Of a DNA stretch of 25,314 bases, positions 10,103 to 19,369 are shown piece after piece. The DNA comes from Paulinella micropora (Eukaryota > Cercozoa > Imbricatea > Euglyphida), in NCBI GenBank assembly GCA_009731375.1, contig BJOX01000004.1, forward strand, positions 220,948-246,261. Reading direction: 5' to 3'. Position numbers and translations under genes: made by a program. Every line of letters begins with the position of its first letter. Position 1 is the stretch's first letter. The notes beneath the pieces were generated by a model. The model worked only from the letters and a program-made list of their open reading frames with translations, searched no databases and was not told the origin of the DNA.

Positions 10103-10888
10103 TTTGGAGTCCACATCACTAGGGTGATTTCTTTCTGCTTTGCCACACAGGCAACAGAGTGAATTTTCACTGACCTGTCTCACACGGGGACGTCAGACGA
10201 AAACAAATACTCCAACACAGCTCCCTCATAACTCTTTCACAAAACAAATAATTTGATTGGTCTCAAGCAGGTGTCTCGTACCCTCTAGCCCAATCAGTAT
10301 CTGTGTGCTCACAAGGAGACATCAGATACAAACTCTCTGTCGTTCTTGCTGTTCTCACACAGAGACCAAGAAGAAGGAGGTGGACAGAAGAGTGAAGGAA
10401 CACACACAAAACACAAACAAGCATAGGGACAGGAGCACAACACTCTACCCTTCTAGTTTGTGCATTTATCTGCATTATCTCACACATACGTCAGAGTATT
10501 TTTGCAAATCTCTGATCGTTTTCTAAAGGTAGGTCTGAGAACCTATCCGACCGACTGTCGACTTCTCAAGGAGAGCTTTTCTAGCTTCTCTATTACTATC
10601 TGTGTGTAGGTCCAAGTGCCTCATACTAGATACAATATAGAAAAGAAGGAGGAGAAAGTAATCTGAGTAAGGAGAACAAGAAATCGGAGAAAGTCTCAAA
10701 GACTATTTTTCTCAAACAAAAACAAACATACAAACAGTGTTTCATAGAGGACAGGGAATCTTATCCTACCCTCTCTATTAGTTTCTCTCTTCACTAGTCA
10801 ATCGACTGAAGGAGGAACAGAACACAAACGAACAAAAACCAAACATAGGAGCTGACACTGTCCTCCTGTTGATCACTACTACGACATC
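10103..10888 (+). other. 5' untranslated leader of copy B
   Basis: 786 bases without a convincing ORF between the LTR and the gag ATG. It holds four spaced copies of a CTCACA...GAC..CAGA-like motif (10177-10198, 10306-10329, 10351-10373, 10476-10499) and a GTATCTG/CAGATAC hairpin at 10297-10329. Packaging or dimerisation elements are expected in such a leader, but assigning them here is speculative. Confidence 0.75.
10105..10120 (+). promoter_or_regulatory. Candidate primer-binding site
   Basis: Begins TGGAGTCC two bases after the LTR end, the position and first three bases (complement of tRNA CCA) expected of a tRNA primer-binding site. The bases further downstream do not fit a normal T-arm, so the tRNA, or even the use of a tRNA primer, is uncertain. 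Confidence 0.35.
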
Positions 10889-13555
10889 ATGTCGACAGAG
10901 ACCGCCGAAGTGAGTGAATTCTCGGAGGCAGATCAAAGAAGAGAAGAAGAAGAAGCAGGAGGAGGAGGAGGAGGAGGAGGATTGAATGAAGGAGGAGGAG
11001 GAGATGAAGGAGTAGGAGGAGGAGTAGAAGAGGGCTGGGATGATGAAGGAAGATATGGAGGAGACGAAGATGAAGGAGGATTTGAACAAGAAGAGACGGG
11101 AGGAGGAGGAGCATATGGTAATCCCTTACCACCTGCCTACACGGGAGGAGGAGGACGAAAAATGATCGACTTGATTCATAGTGATGGAGAGGAGATCACA
11201 GTGGAGGAACAACAGTGGGTGCAAGACCACTATGACCTCACTAAAGAAGAGTTTGATAACAAGATGGGGGTAGAGAAGGATACCTATGTGTGGATCCCTC
11301 AGGATCAAAGAAGAGAGAAAAGTCGTGCTAAAAAGGATGTCTATATCCTATTATCAAACACAGCACAGCTCCTCGGCAAACTGGTCTCTGATCCAGAAGA
11401 GAGAAAGAAGATACAGCATATCAAGTTTGGGGACACACACACCCACCTTGAATTACTCGATGCTATCTTTGGGGTGTACACTCAAACCCTGATTTGGGAA
11501 CGTACATACGGCCCACGATGTGAGGGTTACCTCCAGTACACAAACCCAAGAGCAACGGCCAGATTCCTCGCGACTGGTCAGGAGGCAGTCGATGTAACAA
11601 AAATGAAGACCAATCTGGGTTCGAAAAACTCGAGTGGCATATTTCATTTTTTTACAATGGAAATAAAGGCCTTGGAGGAGGGGAAGGCAGAGATGGAAAA
11701 AAGCATTAAGGCAGCAGGAGAAACTCATCCTGTGATTGATGAGTTAGAGAAGACCGACAGAGTTCTGACCAAGATCAGACTGTTGATGGGTGCGTTACTG
11801 CACAAGGAGGCATGGAAGAGATGGATTCCTACCAAGGATCACTCTGTCCTTAAATCACTTAGTAACGCACCACCGGTCGCCAACAAAGCAGGTGTTGACC
11901 AATATGTGGAGAAATATAATTTTCTCAGATCTGCTTCTGAATTGGTGGCCTTTATCACTCATGCTCAAAAGCTGGTGATATCTGAGAAGAAGAAGGCGAA
12001 AGAGAATGAGGAGTTCGAGAAGACGATGAGACTGGAAAGAATGAAAGCAAAAGTGAGTGGTGCAAAGACACACCCTCCGACATATTTGACCCCACCAGCT
12101 CCTGCCCCACCAGCCCCTGCACCCTCGGGCTCAACTACGGTGGTGGTCACAAACACGGAGAAGAAGGACAGACAGAACATCATAAATGCCTTCAAGGGGA
12201 AGAAAGGAGGAGTGGCAAGTCTCATGCTATATGCCAAGACGAGCTCAGACAAAGACTCTGATGCTTCGCTTTTGAGCAAGCTCAAAGAGATCAATGCCTG
12301 CATGAAGGCTTTTCCTTGCGACGAAACGCAGGAATACGAGGCCCTTGTTACTGTTTTTGACCAATCTCTAGTCTCGGAGGGATTTGATCTGACACAGTAC
12401 AAGTTTTTGAGAAAGAAGGAGGAGATTAAGAGAAACAATGCAACAGGCCTAGACGCTCAGTGTGAACTGGCGGTGGCCACACTCATTTCATATTTTCAAT
12501 CTCATGGATACCAGCATCTCTGCACTGGTACTCTCATAGGATTTGAAATCTTTGAGACAGTGGCGATGAGTTTGAGGAGTGCTGTTGGCTTGGCGGCGAC
12601 CCTTACGGAGGTAGTTTCCTCCTATGGGCTATTCTATGGCCGCAAGTCGATCATCCTCTATTTCTTTTCGGCGTTACACACAGTTAACCCGAGTAAGCTT
12701 ACTCAGCTCATACAACAATGCTCGACGTTTAGCTCAGTGAAGTCCAAGAACTTCCTCGAGACACACGTGTTCGAAAATACGGTTCAAAGCGTTGCTCCGT
12801 CAGCACTGTTTCAAGAAGTGATGAGTGCATGCTCAAACATGGACTCGCTCACGGAGGCACATACGGCACAGGCAGGCGGTGTACCTGTTGGCGCACAAGC
12901 CACGTACACAAACAGAGTTGCCGGTTGGAAGAGACAGAGAGAGCCAGACCTGAAGACCGCATGTTGGAGGTGGTTCGCGGGCTTGCAGTGTAAGGCACAG
13001 ATGGAGAACAGAGACTGCTCTTTCAATCATGATAGGCAGAACCCAACAGCAAGGGCAAATTTTCTGAGCAGGACGGAAGGCAAGGAACCGGGCCTTTTCA
13101 ATATGCTTCAGATTGCCGCTGTGAACGAAGGTTGGTATGCCAATATGTGTGATGATGAGGAGTTACGAGAGGCAATCATTACCTACATGAAGAGGATGAA
13201 GGAGAAGAAGGAGGAAAGGGAGAGACAAAAGAACTTAAAGGCCTCTCAAAGAGGACGAGAAGGAGGGGCAGGAGCAGGAGGACGAGGAGGAGGAGGAGGA
13301 GGACGAGGAACATGGAGAGGAGCCTCGAGGTGGCAGGGAACCCCTCAGAGAGGAAGAGGAGGAGGTCGGGGATATACCCCTTATGGAGGGAGAGCTGTTC
13401 GAGCTCCAGCCCCCCCACCCAGAGGAGGAGGAGGCTCGTGGGCAAGCTCCAACCCGAATTTCGGTCGAGCTCAGGCCTACAACACTGCCTCGGAGACCGA
13501 TACGTCATCCTACCCGGACACTACTCAAGGTAATCGTTTCGAGGTGGTGGAATGA
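10889..13555 (+). CDS. gag: Gag-like structural protein with CCCH zinc finger (copy B)
   Basis: 888 residues, matching the copy A product apart from Ile/Thr at residue 5, a Gly-rich N-terminal tract shorter by 7 residues, and a Gly/Arg tail shorter by 3. Order: Gly/acidic low-complexity N-terminus, two helical charged blocks joined by a Pro/Ala linker, the CCCH motif (C692, C701, C710, H714; bases 12962-13030), and an RG-rich tail that probably binds nucleic acid. The ATG lies 786 bases after the LTR. The stop is UGA followed by CUG, with pol continuing in the same frame. Capsid function is inferred from position and architecture. Confidence 0.85.
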   Translation: MSTETAEVSEFSEADQRREEEEAGGGGGGGGLNEGGGGDEGVGGGVEEGWDDEGRYGGDEDEGGFEQEETGGGGAYGNPLPPAYTGGGGRKMIDLIHSDGEEITVEEQQWVQDHYDLTKEEFDNKMGVEKDTYVWIPQDQRREKSRAKKDVYILLSNTAQLLGKLVSDPEERKKIQHIKFGDTHTHLELLDAIFGVYTQTLIWERTYGPRCEGYLQYTNPRATARFLATGQEAVDVTKMKTNLGSKNSSGIFHFFTMEIKALEEGKAEMEKSIKAAGETHPVIDELEKTDRVLTKIRLLMGALLHKEAWKRWIPTKDHSVLKSLSNAPPVANKAGVDQYVEKYNFLRSASELVAFITHAQKLVISEKKKAKENEEFEKTMRLERMKAKVSGAKTHPPTYLTPPAPAPPAPAPSGSTTVVVTNTEKKDRQNIINAFKGKKGGVASLMLYAKTSSDKDSDASLLSKLKEINACMKAFPCDETQEYEALVTVFDQSLVSEGFDLTQYKFLRKKEEIKRNNATGLDAQCELAVATLISYFQSHGYQHLCTGTLIGFEIFETVAMSLRSAVGLAATLTEVVSSYGLFYGRKSIILYFFSALHTVNPSKLTQLIQQCSTFSSVKSKNFLETHVFENTVQSVAPSALFQEVMSACSNMDSLTEAHTAQAGGVPVGAQATYTNRVAGWKRQREPDLKTACWRWFAGLQCKAQMENRDCSFNHDRQNPTARANFLSRTEGKEPGLFNMLQIAAVNEGWYANMCDDEELREAIITYMKRMKEKKEERERQKNLKASQRGREGGAGAGGRGGGGGGRGTWRGASRWQGTPQRGRGGGRGYTPYGGRAVRAPAPPPRGGGGSWASSNPNFGRAQAYNTASETDTSSYPDTTQGNRFEVVE
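13553..13555 (+). other. In-frame gag UGA, candidate readthrough codon (copy B)
   Basis: The only stop between gag and pol. Codons on both sides are in one frame, and Pol has no ATG for the first 49 residues after its GTG. UGA followed by CU is reminiscent of the leaky UGA-CUA class of readthrough signals (established for alphaviruses and some cellular genes), although the third base here is G. Conserved in copy A. Readthrough itself is inference. Confidence 0.7.
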
Positions 13556-16500
13556 CTGGAGGGGGAAGAAGAGAGGAAGGAGAAGACTGTGAAGTTTAAC
13601 CCTAAAGTCACAGTGCTTTCTAATGCTGTTGTGCAGACTGGGCCAACGCTTCCTCTATGTGAAAACAAAGATGTGGGTACACAGAGACTGCAGCCCCAAG
13701 GTAGTCTCATACCCGTTCATACAGCACGGTTACCAATGATAACTGATGCAAATAGGAAGGCGAGACTTGCGATGGAGGCGAGGAGGCCAATGGCAGACGT
13801 ATCGCCTCGGCCAAGCAAACAACCACGAACAGACTCAATGTCTACGGTCGCGGCGGGTGGCGAGCAAAAAGACAATGTGTGTACTCAAGTACCACAAGAC
13901 AATGTCGCTCAAATAGTAAACGCACCAGTACCGCAGAATAATAAAAATGTTAATGAGGTGAAGCAGGAGGAGAAGAAGGAGGAGTTGAAAAACTTAGAGA
14001 CAAGACTCCAAAATTTGGAACGTAAAGTTCTTGTTCTCGCAGCCAATATACACAGGCCCGATGCTCTGTGTTATACGGAACTTTATTGTGAAACATTGAA
14101 GACAATATTAAAAGTTGGTAATGATACGATGGCGAATATTAATATTGTCGGCAGGAAGTTTTTTAATCGATACCGGGACTGGGTGGACGGAAATATGAAA
14201 AAGTCAACGGGCACTCTCAAAGGAGTGAGCAGCCGGACGGATATCACGGGAATCATCACACTGACCTTTAAATTGAAATCCGCACGAGTATACCGTATGG
14301 ACCTCTATGTCGTCCCCGGTTACCACGGGTCAATATTACTATCGTATGACCAATTGGCTACGATGGGGGCTGTGATTGATTGCGCCGCACGGCGAGTGAT
14401 ATATGGAGTAAAAAGAGGAGAAGAGAACGATATTGATCCCTTCAACGCTACTGACTCTTATGAGGCTTATGAGCTGAGTCTAGCGACGGATCACAAAAAG
14501 ATGGCCATCGCACATGAGGCACTTGAGGTGTACGTTCACCCCCATGTCGTAAGACCGGATGAACTGTCCTGGACCGACAATTGGGAATCCCAAGTGTGCA
14601 CTGTCACAGTTCCGACATGCCATTGGGACAAAAAGTCTATTGATGACTTAATCGAGAAGCGAAAGGAGGAGATTATATGTGTCGCACAAAGAAGCCCGTC
14701 GTTGGCGAGATTCGCGGAAGGAGTAGGAACAGATGTCCATATTACTAACGGATACTGTTTCCATGCGAAAGTAGGAGAAGAAAAAAGGGAGGCGTTTGTA
14801 CCAAGGAGAACGGGGCGAATCCCGGATACTCCACCAGAAACTATTAAAAGTTTTATTACTGATTTCTGGGGTGACGAGCCCACGTGGCCGCGTTCACTGT
14901 CTGAAGTGAAGAAATGCTTACGGACTTTATTCGAAAATAATAAGCCGTATACTATTATCCTGCCATATAATGAGAAGGCGATATGGGCGCAGGAAATAAG
15001 GGACCGGCTTATTGATCATCCTATACCGGTACCCTCTCGCAAGCAACAGCTAGTGGTGGCTTGTCGTATGGGAACTCGTGAGCAGAGCAGTGCATACAAG
15101 CGGAAGCTCAGAGACCTCGACAAGTTGAAATTGATACCGCAAGCATTCACATGCTTTGATGGTTTTTACACCCGTAAAGCTCCTTTGCAATACGCGAGAC
15201 TCATTGACATGCTGGTGGAGCTCGGTAAAGATGATGAGCCGGACACGGTCACGTATGAAAAGACGGGCCTAGATGATGTCTCGGAAGAGGACTTAGGCTT
15301 GGAGGAGGACAGAGAACCCCTCAAGCAACATAAGCAGATGTCTGATGAAGATTTTCAAGAGGCGGCGCGGAAAATATTGGAAGAAGGAGTAGGCACGGAG
15401 AAGGAGAAGGAGCTTTTAAAAGCCAAATTAGAGGCGAACAAGGAAATTTTTGACCCTCCACATGCAGGTGGTGTCAAGCCTGAAGATTTCACTGCGGTTA
15501 TTTACAAAATACCGGGTGCGGAGCCGTCACCGGCACCACGAAGGGCGAATTTGAGTATACATGAGGCGAAGATAGCGGAGGAGCTAGCAAGACAGCTGCT
15601 CAATGAGGACTTTATTGAGAGATCAACATCTCCAATAGTCTCACAACCGAGAATAGTGCCGAAGCCAGGAGGAGAATGGCGCCTGACAGTTAACTATGCT
15701 CGTGTTAACAAGGTGCTGGAGGAAGAGAGAAATCCTCTCCCGACATTAGAAGAAGGAAGGAGAGTACTGCGGAATGCAAAATTCTATTCGGTCATTGACC
15801 TTAAGAATGGCTTCTGGCAGATACCACTGGAGGAAAAGTCCAGATGGCTGACGGCGTTTGTGGTGGGTATGGAAATATACCAATGGAAAGTGCTTCCGAT
15901 GGGCCTCAAGCAAGCCCCAGGACTTTTCCAGAAGGCGATGCAGAAGATGTTGAGCAGTCAGTACGATGATTTGTCTGACGGTGGCTTTATGAGAAGGCGG
16001 GGACAGAAGGCGGGAGAATATGCATTTTGCTATATCGATGACATTATCGTATACTCTAACACAATGGAGGAGCATATCGATCATTTGTCCGATATATTCA
16101 GGCGCATCGGAGCTTTTGGCCTGAAGTGCAATCTAAAGAAGTGTCAACTTGCCAAGACGAGTGTGACATACTTAGGGTACGAGATCTCCCATAATCGAGT
16201 CTCGATATCCAAAGAGAAGAGGGAGGAGATTATGAATCGACCGATACCGAAGAACCGCACTGAATTGCACTCATTCCTTGCGATGGCGCAATACTATAGC
16301 CAGTTTATACCCGATTGGGGTGCAACACGGGCTAAAGTGGAGAAAATGATAGATTTTGGAGACTTTGAGAAGTGGGACGAAGAGGCTTTGCAAGCGTTTC
16401 ATGCGCTCAAAGATCTCATTTACAAAGACCCGAAAGACGGAGGACTGGTGTTAACGATGCCCGACTTTACGAAACAATTCGTAGTCGATACAGACGCATC

Positions 16501-17281
16501 TAAGTTTGCGATTGGGGCTGTATTACAACAAGAGGATGAGGAGAAGAAATTACGCCCAATCATGTTTATTAGTAGGAAGTTGTGTGCGGCGGAGAGAAAC
16601 TATTGCACAAGGCAAAGAGAGGCGTTGGCGGTAGTATGGGCCCTCAAGAGGCTCAGAGAGTATTTGTGGGGAGGACCTCAATTTACTGTCAGAACTGATC
16701 ATCATAACCTGTTATGGTTGATGAATCATGAACAGACGGGACGGCTGGCGCGGTGGCAAGCGTTCTTGTCTTGTTTCGATTTTACAATGGTCCATCTACC
16801 GGGAAAGCGAAATGTGGTCGCTGATAGCCTCTCTAGGCTAGAGTTTAACTCAGAAGTATCGGCGTTGGTGTCCACGGTGGAGATGGAAGACTTGTCCACT
16901 GACAAGGTGTATGAGGTCAGCCACATTGAGGCGATGGAGATGGCGAGTGGAGTCCGATATGACCGCACAGGTCTACGGTACAGTCCACAAGGCCCGGATC
17001 ACGGGATATGTTGTGAGCTACATACCCAGGAGGACGCTGAGTGGTCCTATGAGGTATATGAGAATGCGAAGGCGAACATAAGAGAGGAAGAGGAGACGCA
17101 GGAAGTTTATGCGGAGCCTCCTCAAGAGCGGAGAAGTGACCTAGACGATGACCCGGAAAGAATCGGGGTACGGCTAGAAGATGGTACTATCCATATAGCC
17201 TCGCCTACCGCATGGAGGCAACAACAGGCTCAAGATCCGGAGTTTAAAGAACTGATACAGTTATATCAGAACCCGGTATGA
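13556..17281 (+). CDS. pol: Pol N-terminal part, truncated by indel (protease-like, RT, RNase H)
   Basis: Same frame as gag. Contains the DTMA protease-like motif (14123-14134), RT with YIDD (16031-16042) and RNase H with all four acidic residues. The two residue differences from copy A are Val for Leu at 917 and Asp for Gly at 930. An extra T at 17277 shifts the frame and creates a UGA at 17279-17281, about 25 residues upstream of the conserved integrase region. As annotated, this half could still supply RT and RNase H but no integrase. It could be a real mutation or a sequencing error. Confidence 0.9.
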   Translation: MEGEEERKEKTVKFNPKVTVLSNAVVQTGPTLPLCENKDVGTQRLQPQGSLIPVHTARLPMITDANRKARLAMEARRPMADVSPRPSKQPRTDSMSTVAAGGEQKDNVCTQVPQDNVAQIVNAPVPQNNKNVNEVKQEEKKEELKNLETRLQNLERKVLVLAANIHRPDALCYTELYCETLKTILKVGNDTMANINIVGRKFFNRYRDWVDGNMKKSTGTLKGVSSRTDITGIITLTFKLKSARVYRMDLYVVPGYHGSILLSYDQLATMGAVIDCAARRVIYGVKRGEENDIDPFNATDSYEAYELSLATDHKKMAIAHEALEVYVHPHVVRPDELSWTDNWESQVCTVTVPTCHWDKKSIDDLIEKRKEEIICVAQRSPSLARFAEGVGTDVHITNGYCFHAKVGEEKREAFVPRRTGRIPDTPPETIKSFITDFWGDEPTWPRSLSEVKKCLRTLFENNKPYTIILPYNEKAIWAQEIRDRLIDHPIPVPSRKQQLVVACRMGTREQSSAYKRKLRDLDKLKLIPQAFTCFDGFYTRKAPLQYARLIDMLVELGKDDEPDTVTYEKTGLDDVSEEDLGLEEDREPLKQHKQMSDEDFQEAARKILEEGVGTEKEKELLKAKLEANKEIFDPPHAGGVKPEDFTAVIYKIPGAEPSPAPRRANLSIHEAKIAEELARQLLNEDFIERSTSPIVSQPRIVPKPGGEWRLTVNYARVNKVLEEERNPLPTLEEGRRVLRNAKFYSVIDLKNGFWQIPLEEKSRWLTAFVVGMEIYQWKVLPMGLKQAPGLFQKAMQKMLSSQYDDLSDGGFMRRRGQKAGEYAFCYIDDIIVYSNTMEEHIDHLSDIFRRIGAFGLKCNLKKCQLAKTSVTYLGYEISHNRVSISKEKREEIMNRPIPKNRTELHSFLAMAQYYSQFIPDWGATRAKVEKMIDFGDFEKWDEEALQAFHALKDLIYKDPKDGGLVLTMPDFTKQFVVDTDASKFAIGAVLQQEDEEKKLRPIMFISRKLCAAERNYCTRQREALAVVWALKRLREYLWGGPQFTVRTDHHNLLWLMNHEQTGRLARWQAFLSCFDFTMVHLPGKRNVVADSLSRLEFNSEVSALVSTVEMEDLSTDKVYEVSHIEAMEMASGVRYDRTGLRYSPQGPDHGICCELHTQEDAEWSYEVYENAKANIREEEETQEVYAEPPQERRSDLDDDPERIGVRLEDGTIHIASPTAWRQQQAQDPEFKELIQLYQNPV
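13583..13618 (+). promoter_or_regulatory. Predicted stem-loop downstream of gag UGA (copy B)
   Basis: Stems AAG/CTT, ACTGTGA/TCACAGT and TTTA/TAAA around an ACCC loop, interrupted by one bulged base and a 2x1 internal loop; 14 base pairs in all. It starts 27 bases after the UGA. It overlaps codons for the first Pol residues. Readthrough stimulation is a hypothesis; spacing is longer than the ~8 bases typical of gammaretroviral signals. Confidence 0.45.
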
Positions 17282-17311
17282 GCTACGGATGACAAAGCGA
17301 TCAAAGATCAG

Positions 17312-19369
17312 ATGAAGGAGATGGGATGGAGAGATGGTCTACTGTGGTACAAGGGCCTTCACGGTCGCTATGCGTCACAGCCGGACAAATGGACCCTTTG
17401 GGTACCGGAGAGTCTGAGACGATTTATATTTGTCGCAGCCCACAATTGCCCACTTTTGGCGCATCCGGGTCGACAACGAACTCATATGTTCGTAGCGAGG
17501 CGATTCTGGTGGAAGAAGATGAAGGAGGAGATAGATCAGGCGGTGGATGCATGCATCCCGTGCAAGATAAACAAAACACCACTGAAGGCAAATTTCGGCC
17601 TGATTGGCGAATTTCCTCTTCATGCGGGGATGTTTGAGTTTATACACATTGATCATGTGGGACCTTTCCCAGAATCGAAGGATGGTTACAAATACCTCCT
17701 TACGGCTATTGACAGAGCCACCAACTATGTGTGGATCATCCCTGTCAAAGACGTTACCGGCAAGACGACGGCCGAGGCGCTGATCGATAGGATCATCTCA
17801 CAGATCGGAGTACCAAGAAAGATATGTTCTGATCGAGGCTCGGACTTTAATAACGAGGTCATCGACAAACTATCTAAGTATTACGGGATGAAATGGCAAT
17901 ATGTTACTGCCTATAACCCGCGAGCAAATGGGAAAATCGAGCGGGTACACAGACCCCTCAAAGCCTCGCTAAAGATGTATTGCACGAAGAAGGAGAATCA
18001 AAGAGCATGGGTCGAGGCAGCACCATCATTTGCGTTTGCAATGAACTGTCTACCCTCTACGGCGTTAGGAGGCTCGAAGAGCTCAATCTCGCCATATCAG
18101 TTAGTATATGGGCGTGAGCCTGATATCCCGACTTCGCTCCTTCACCCAAAAGACACTTGGGCGGATGCGGATGAGTTGTTTGGGATGAGACTTAGAGTGA
18201 AGATGGAGGCGGAACAAATAGTCAGGGCGCATAGAGAGGCGGAGCGCCGAAAGACTGATGCTGAAGGGGTGCGACAAGCGCACTTGGATCAGATCAAGTT
18301 CCAGGTCGGGGATATTGTACTATTGTACCATCCTCAAGTCCCGAAGGGAGTCAGCTCTAAGCTGTTCACTCACTGGAAAGGACCTTATCAGATTATGGAA
18401 CAGACGGGACCTCTGAATTACAAGATCAGGGGTAGAGGGAAGGTGCAAATTGTGAATGTAAGAAGGCTGATTAAGTATGATCCCTTCTTACTGGAAGATG
18501 AATCCGTTGAGGAGGCGTTAAAACGGATGAAGGATGATTTCAAAGAGGTGCCGCCCATCCACAAGGAGGCTGGCATAGACCAAGACGATGCTTATCGGGC
18601 ACCGATAGCTGAGAAGGAGGAGAGTGAGGTGGACAGCAAGGAGAAGACTGACCGCATAAGCGCGGTGGGGACTCAGTCCAAGTCTCCGCGAGAGCATAGC
18701 GGAAAGAAGGAGAAGATCACAGAGGCGCAGCTAAGGAGAGCGCGGAATGATCTTATCAACGACCAACCGAGGAAGGCGATGAGGTCGATGAGATCAAAGG
18801 ACGTCCACCAGGAGGAGGAGGGGACGGACACTGACCCAAACGCGGGCAACGTTGAGATTGTCCATGAGCGATGGAAGGAAGGCGATGCGATAGCAACCAT
18901 CGCATGGGTGAAAAATGTTTTCTATCTGATGAGACCAGCGGAACAACATGTCGCTGATGACACTCTCTCAGACTTATACTTGATGCGGGTCGTGGCGGTC
19001 CCACGACAGATGCGTGTCACACGGACACTCAAAATATCATCAGCCGCAAAGATAGTACAACCGATACTCCAGTTCTGGAGAAGTATGGACCCGGTTGAGG
19101 ATCCAAAGGCAAGACATTATCTGCCAGTATATAAAGACGCAAAAAGTCTCGAGACATGGGATGATACAATTACTCCCAGAGACAAGGATTACACTGCGTG
19201 GACCATTCAGACACTGCCAAGAGGAGTGCTTGATGTCCCTTTTGAATTATCGTTGGGCGGAATCCCTAATAAGATCTGGGACATTCTCGAACAGTCAAAG
19301 TTCGATCTGACTTTTGTTGGTGGTCCTCCACCAGGCAAAGAAATCCGCGCCAGACGACGAAGGCAGTGA
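17312..19369 (+). pseudogene. pol: Pol C-terminal part separated by indel (integrase, GPY/F, extension)
   Basis: Continuation of Pol after a missing G near 17293 brings the frame back. The first ATG here is an ordinary internal Met. Contains the integrase HHCC finger, the DDE core (first D at 17651-17653, with the second D and the E at the spacing of a DD35E enzyme), the GPY/F module, and the ~300-residue C-terminal extension rich in Lys/Glu up to about residue 1750 and then folded-looking. Ends in an Arg-rich tail and UGA. No translation signal of its own, so probably not made unless the UGA at 17279 is bypassed. Confidence 0.85.

Noticed and set aside
10529-10609. Possible 81-base intron in the copy B leader (AAAG|GTAGGT ... 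TGTGTAG|G)
   Set aside because: Splice-like ends are good, but such pairs occur by chance, and there is no reading frame to restore. Not called without RNA evidence.
13553-13555. UGA as a sense codon in this genome
   Set aside because: Pol of copy A has no UGA in about 1930 codons, and Trp codons I checked are UGG. UGA also ends Pol. General reassignment is therefore unlikely.
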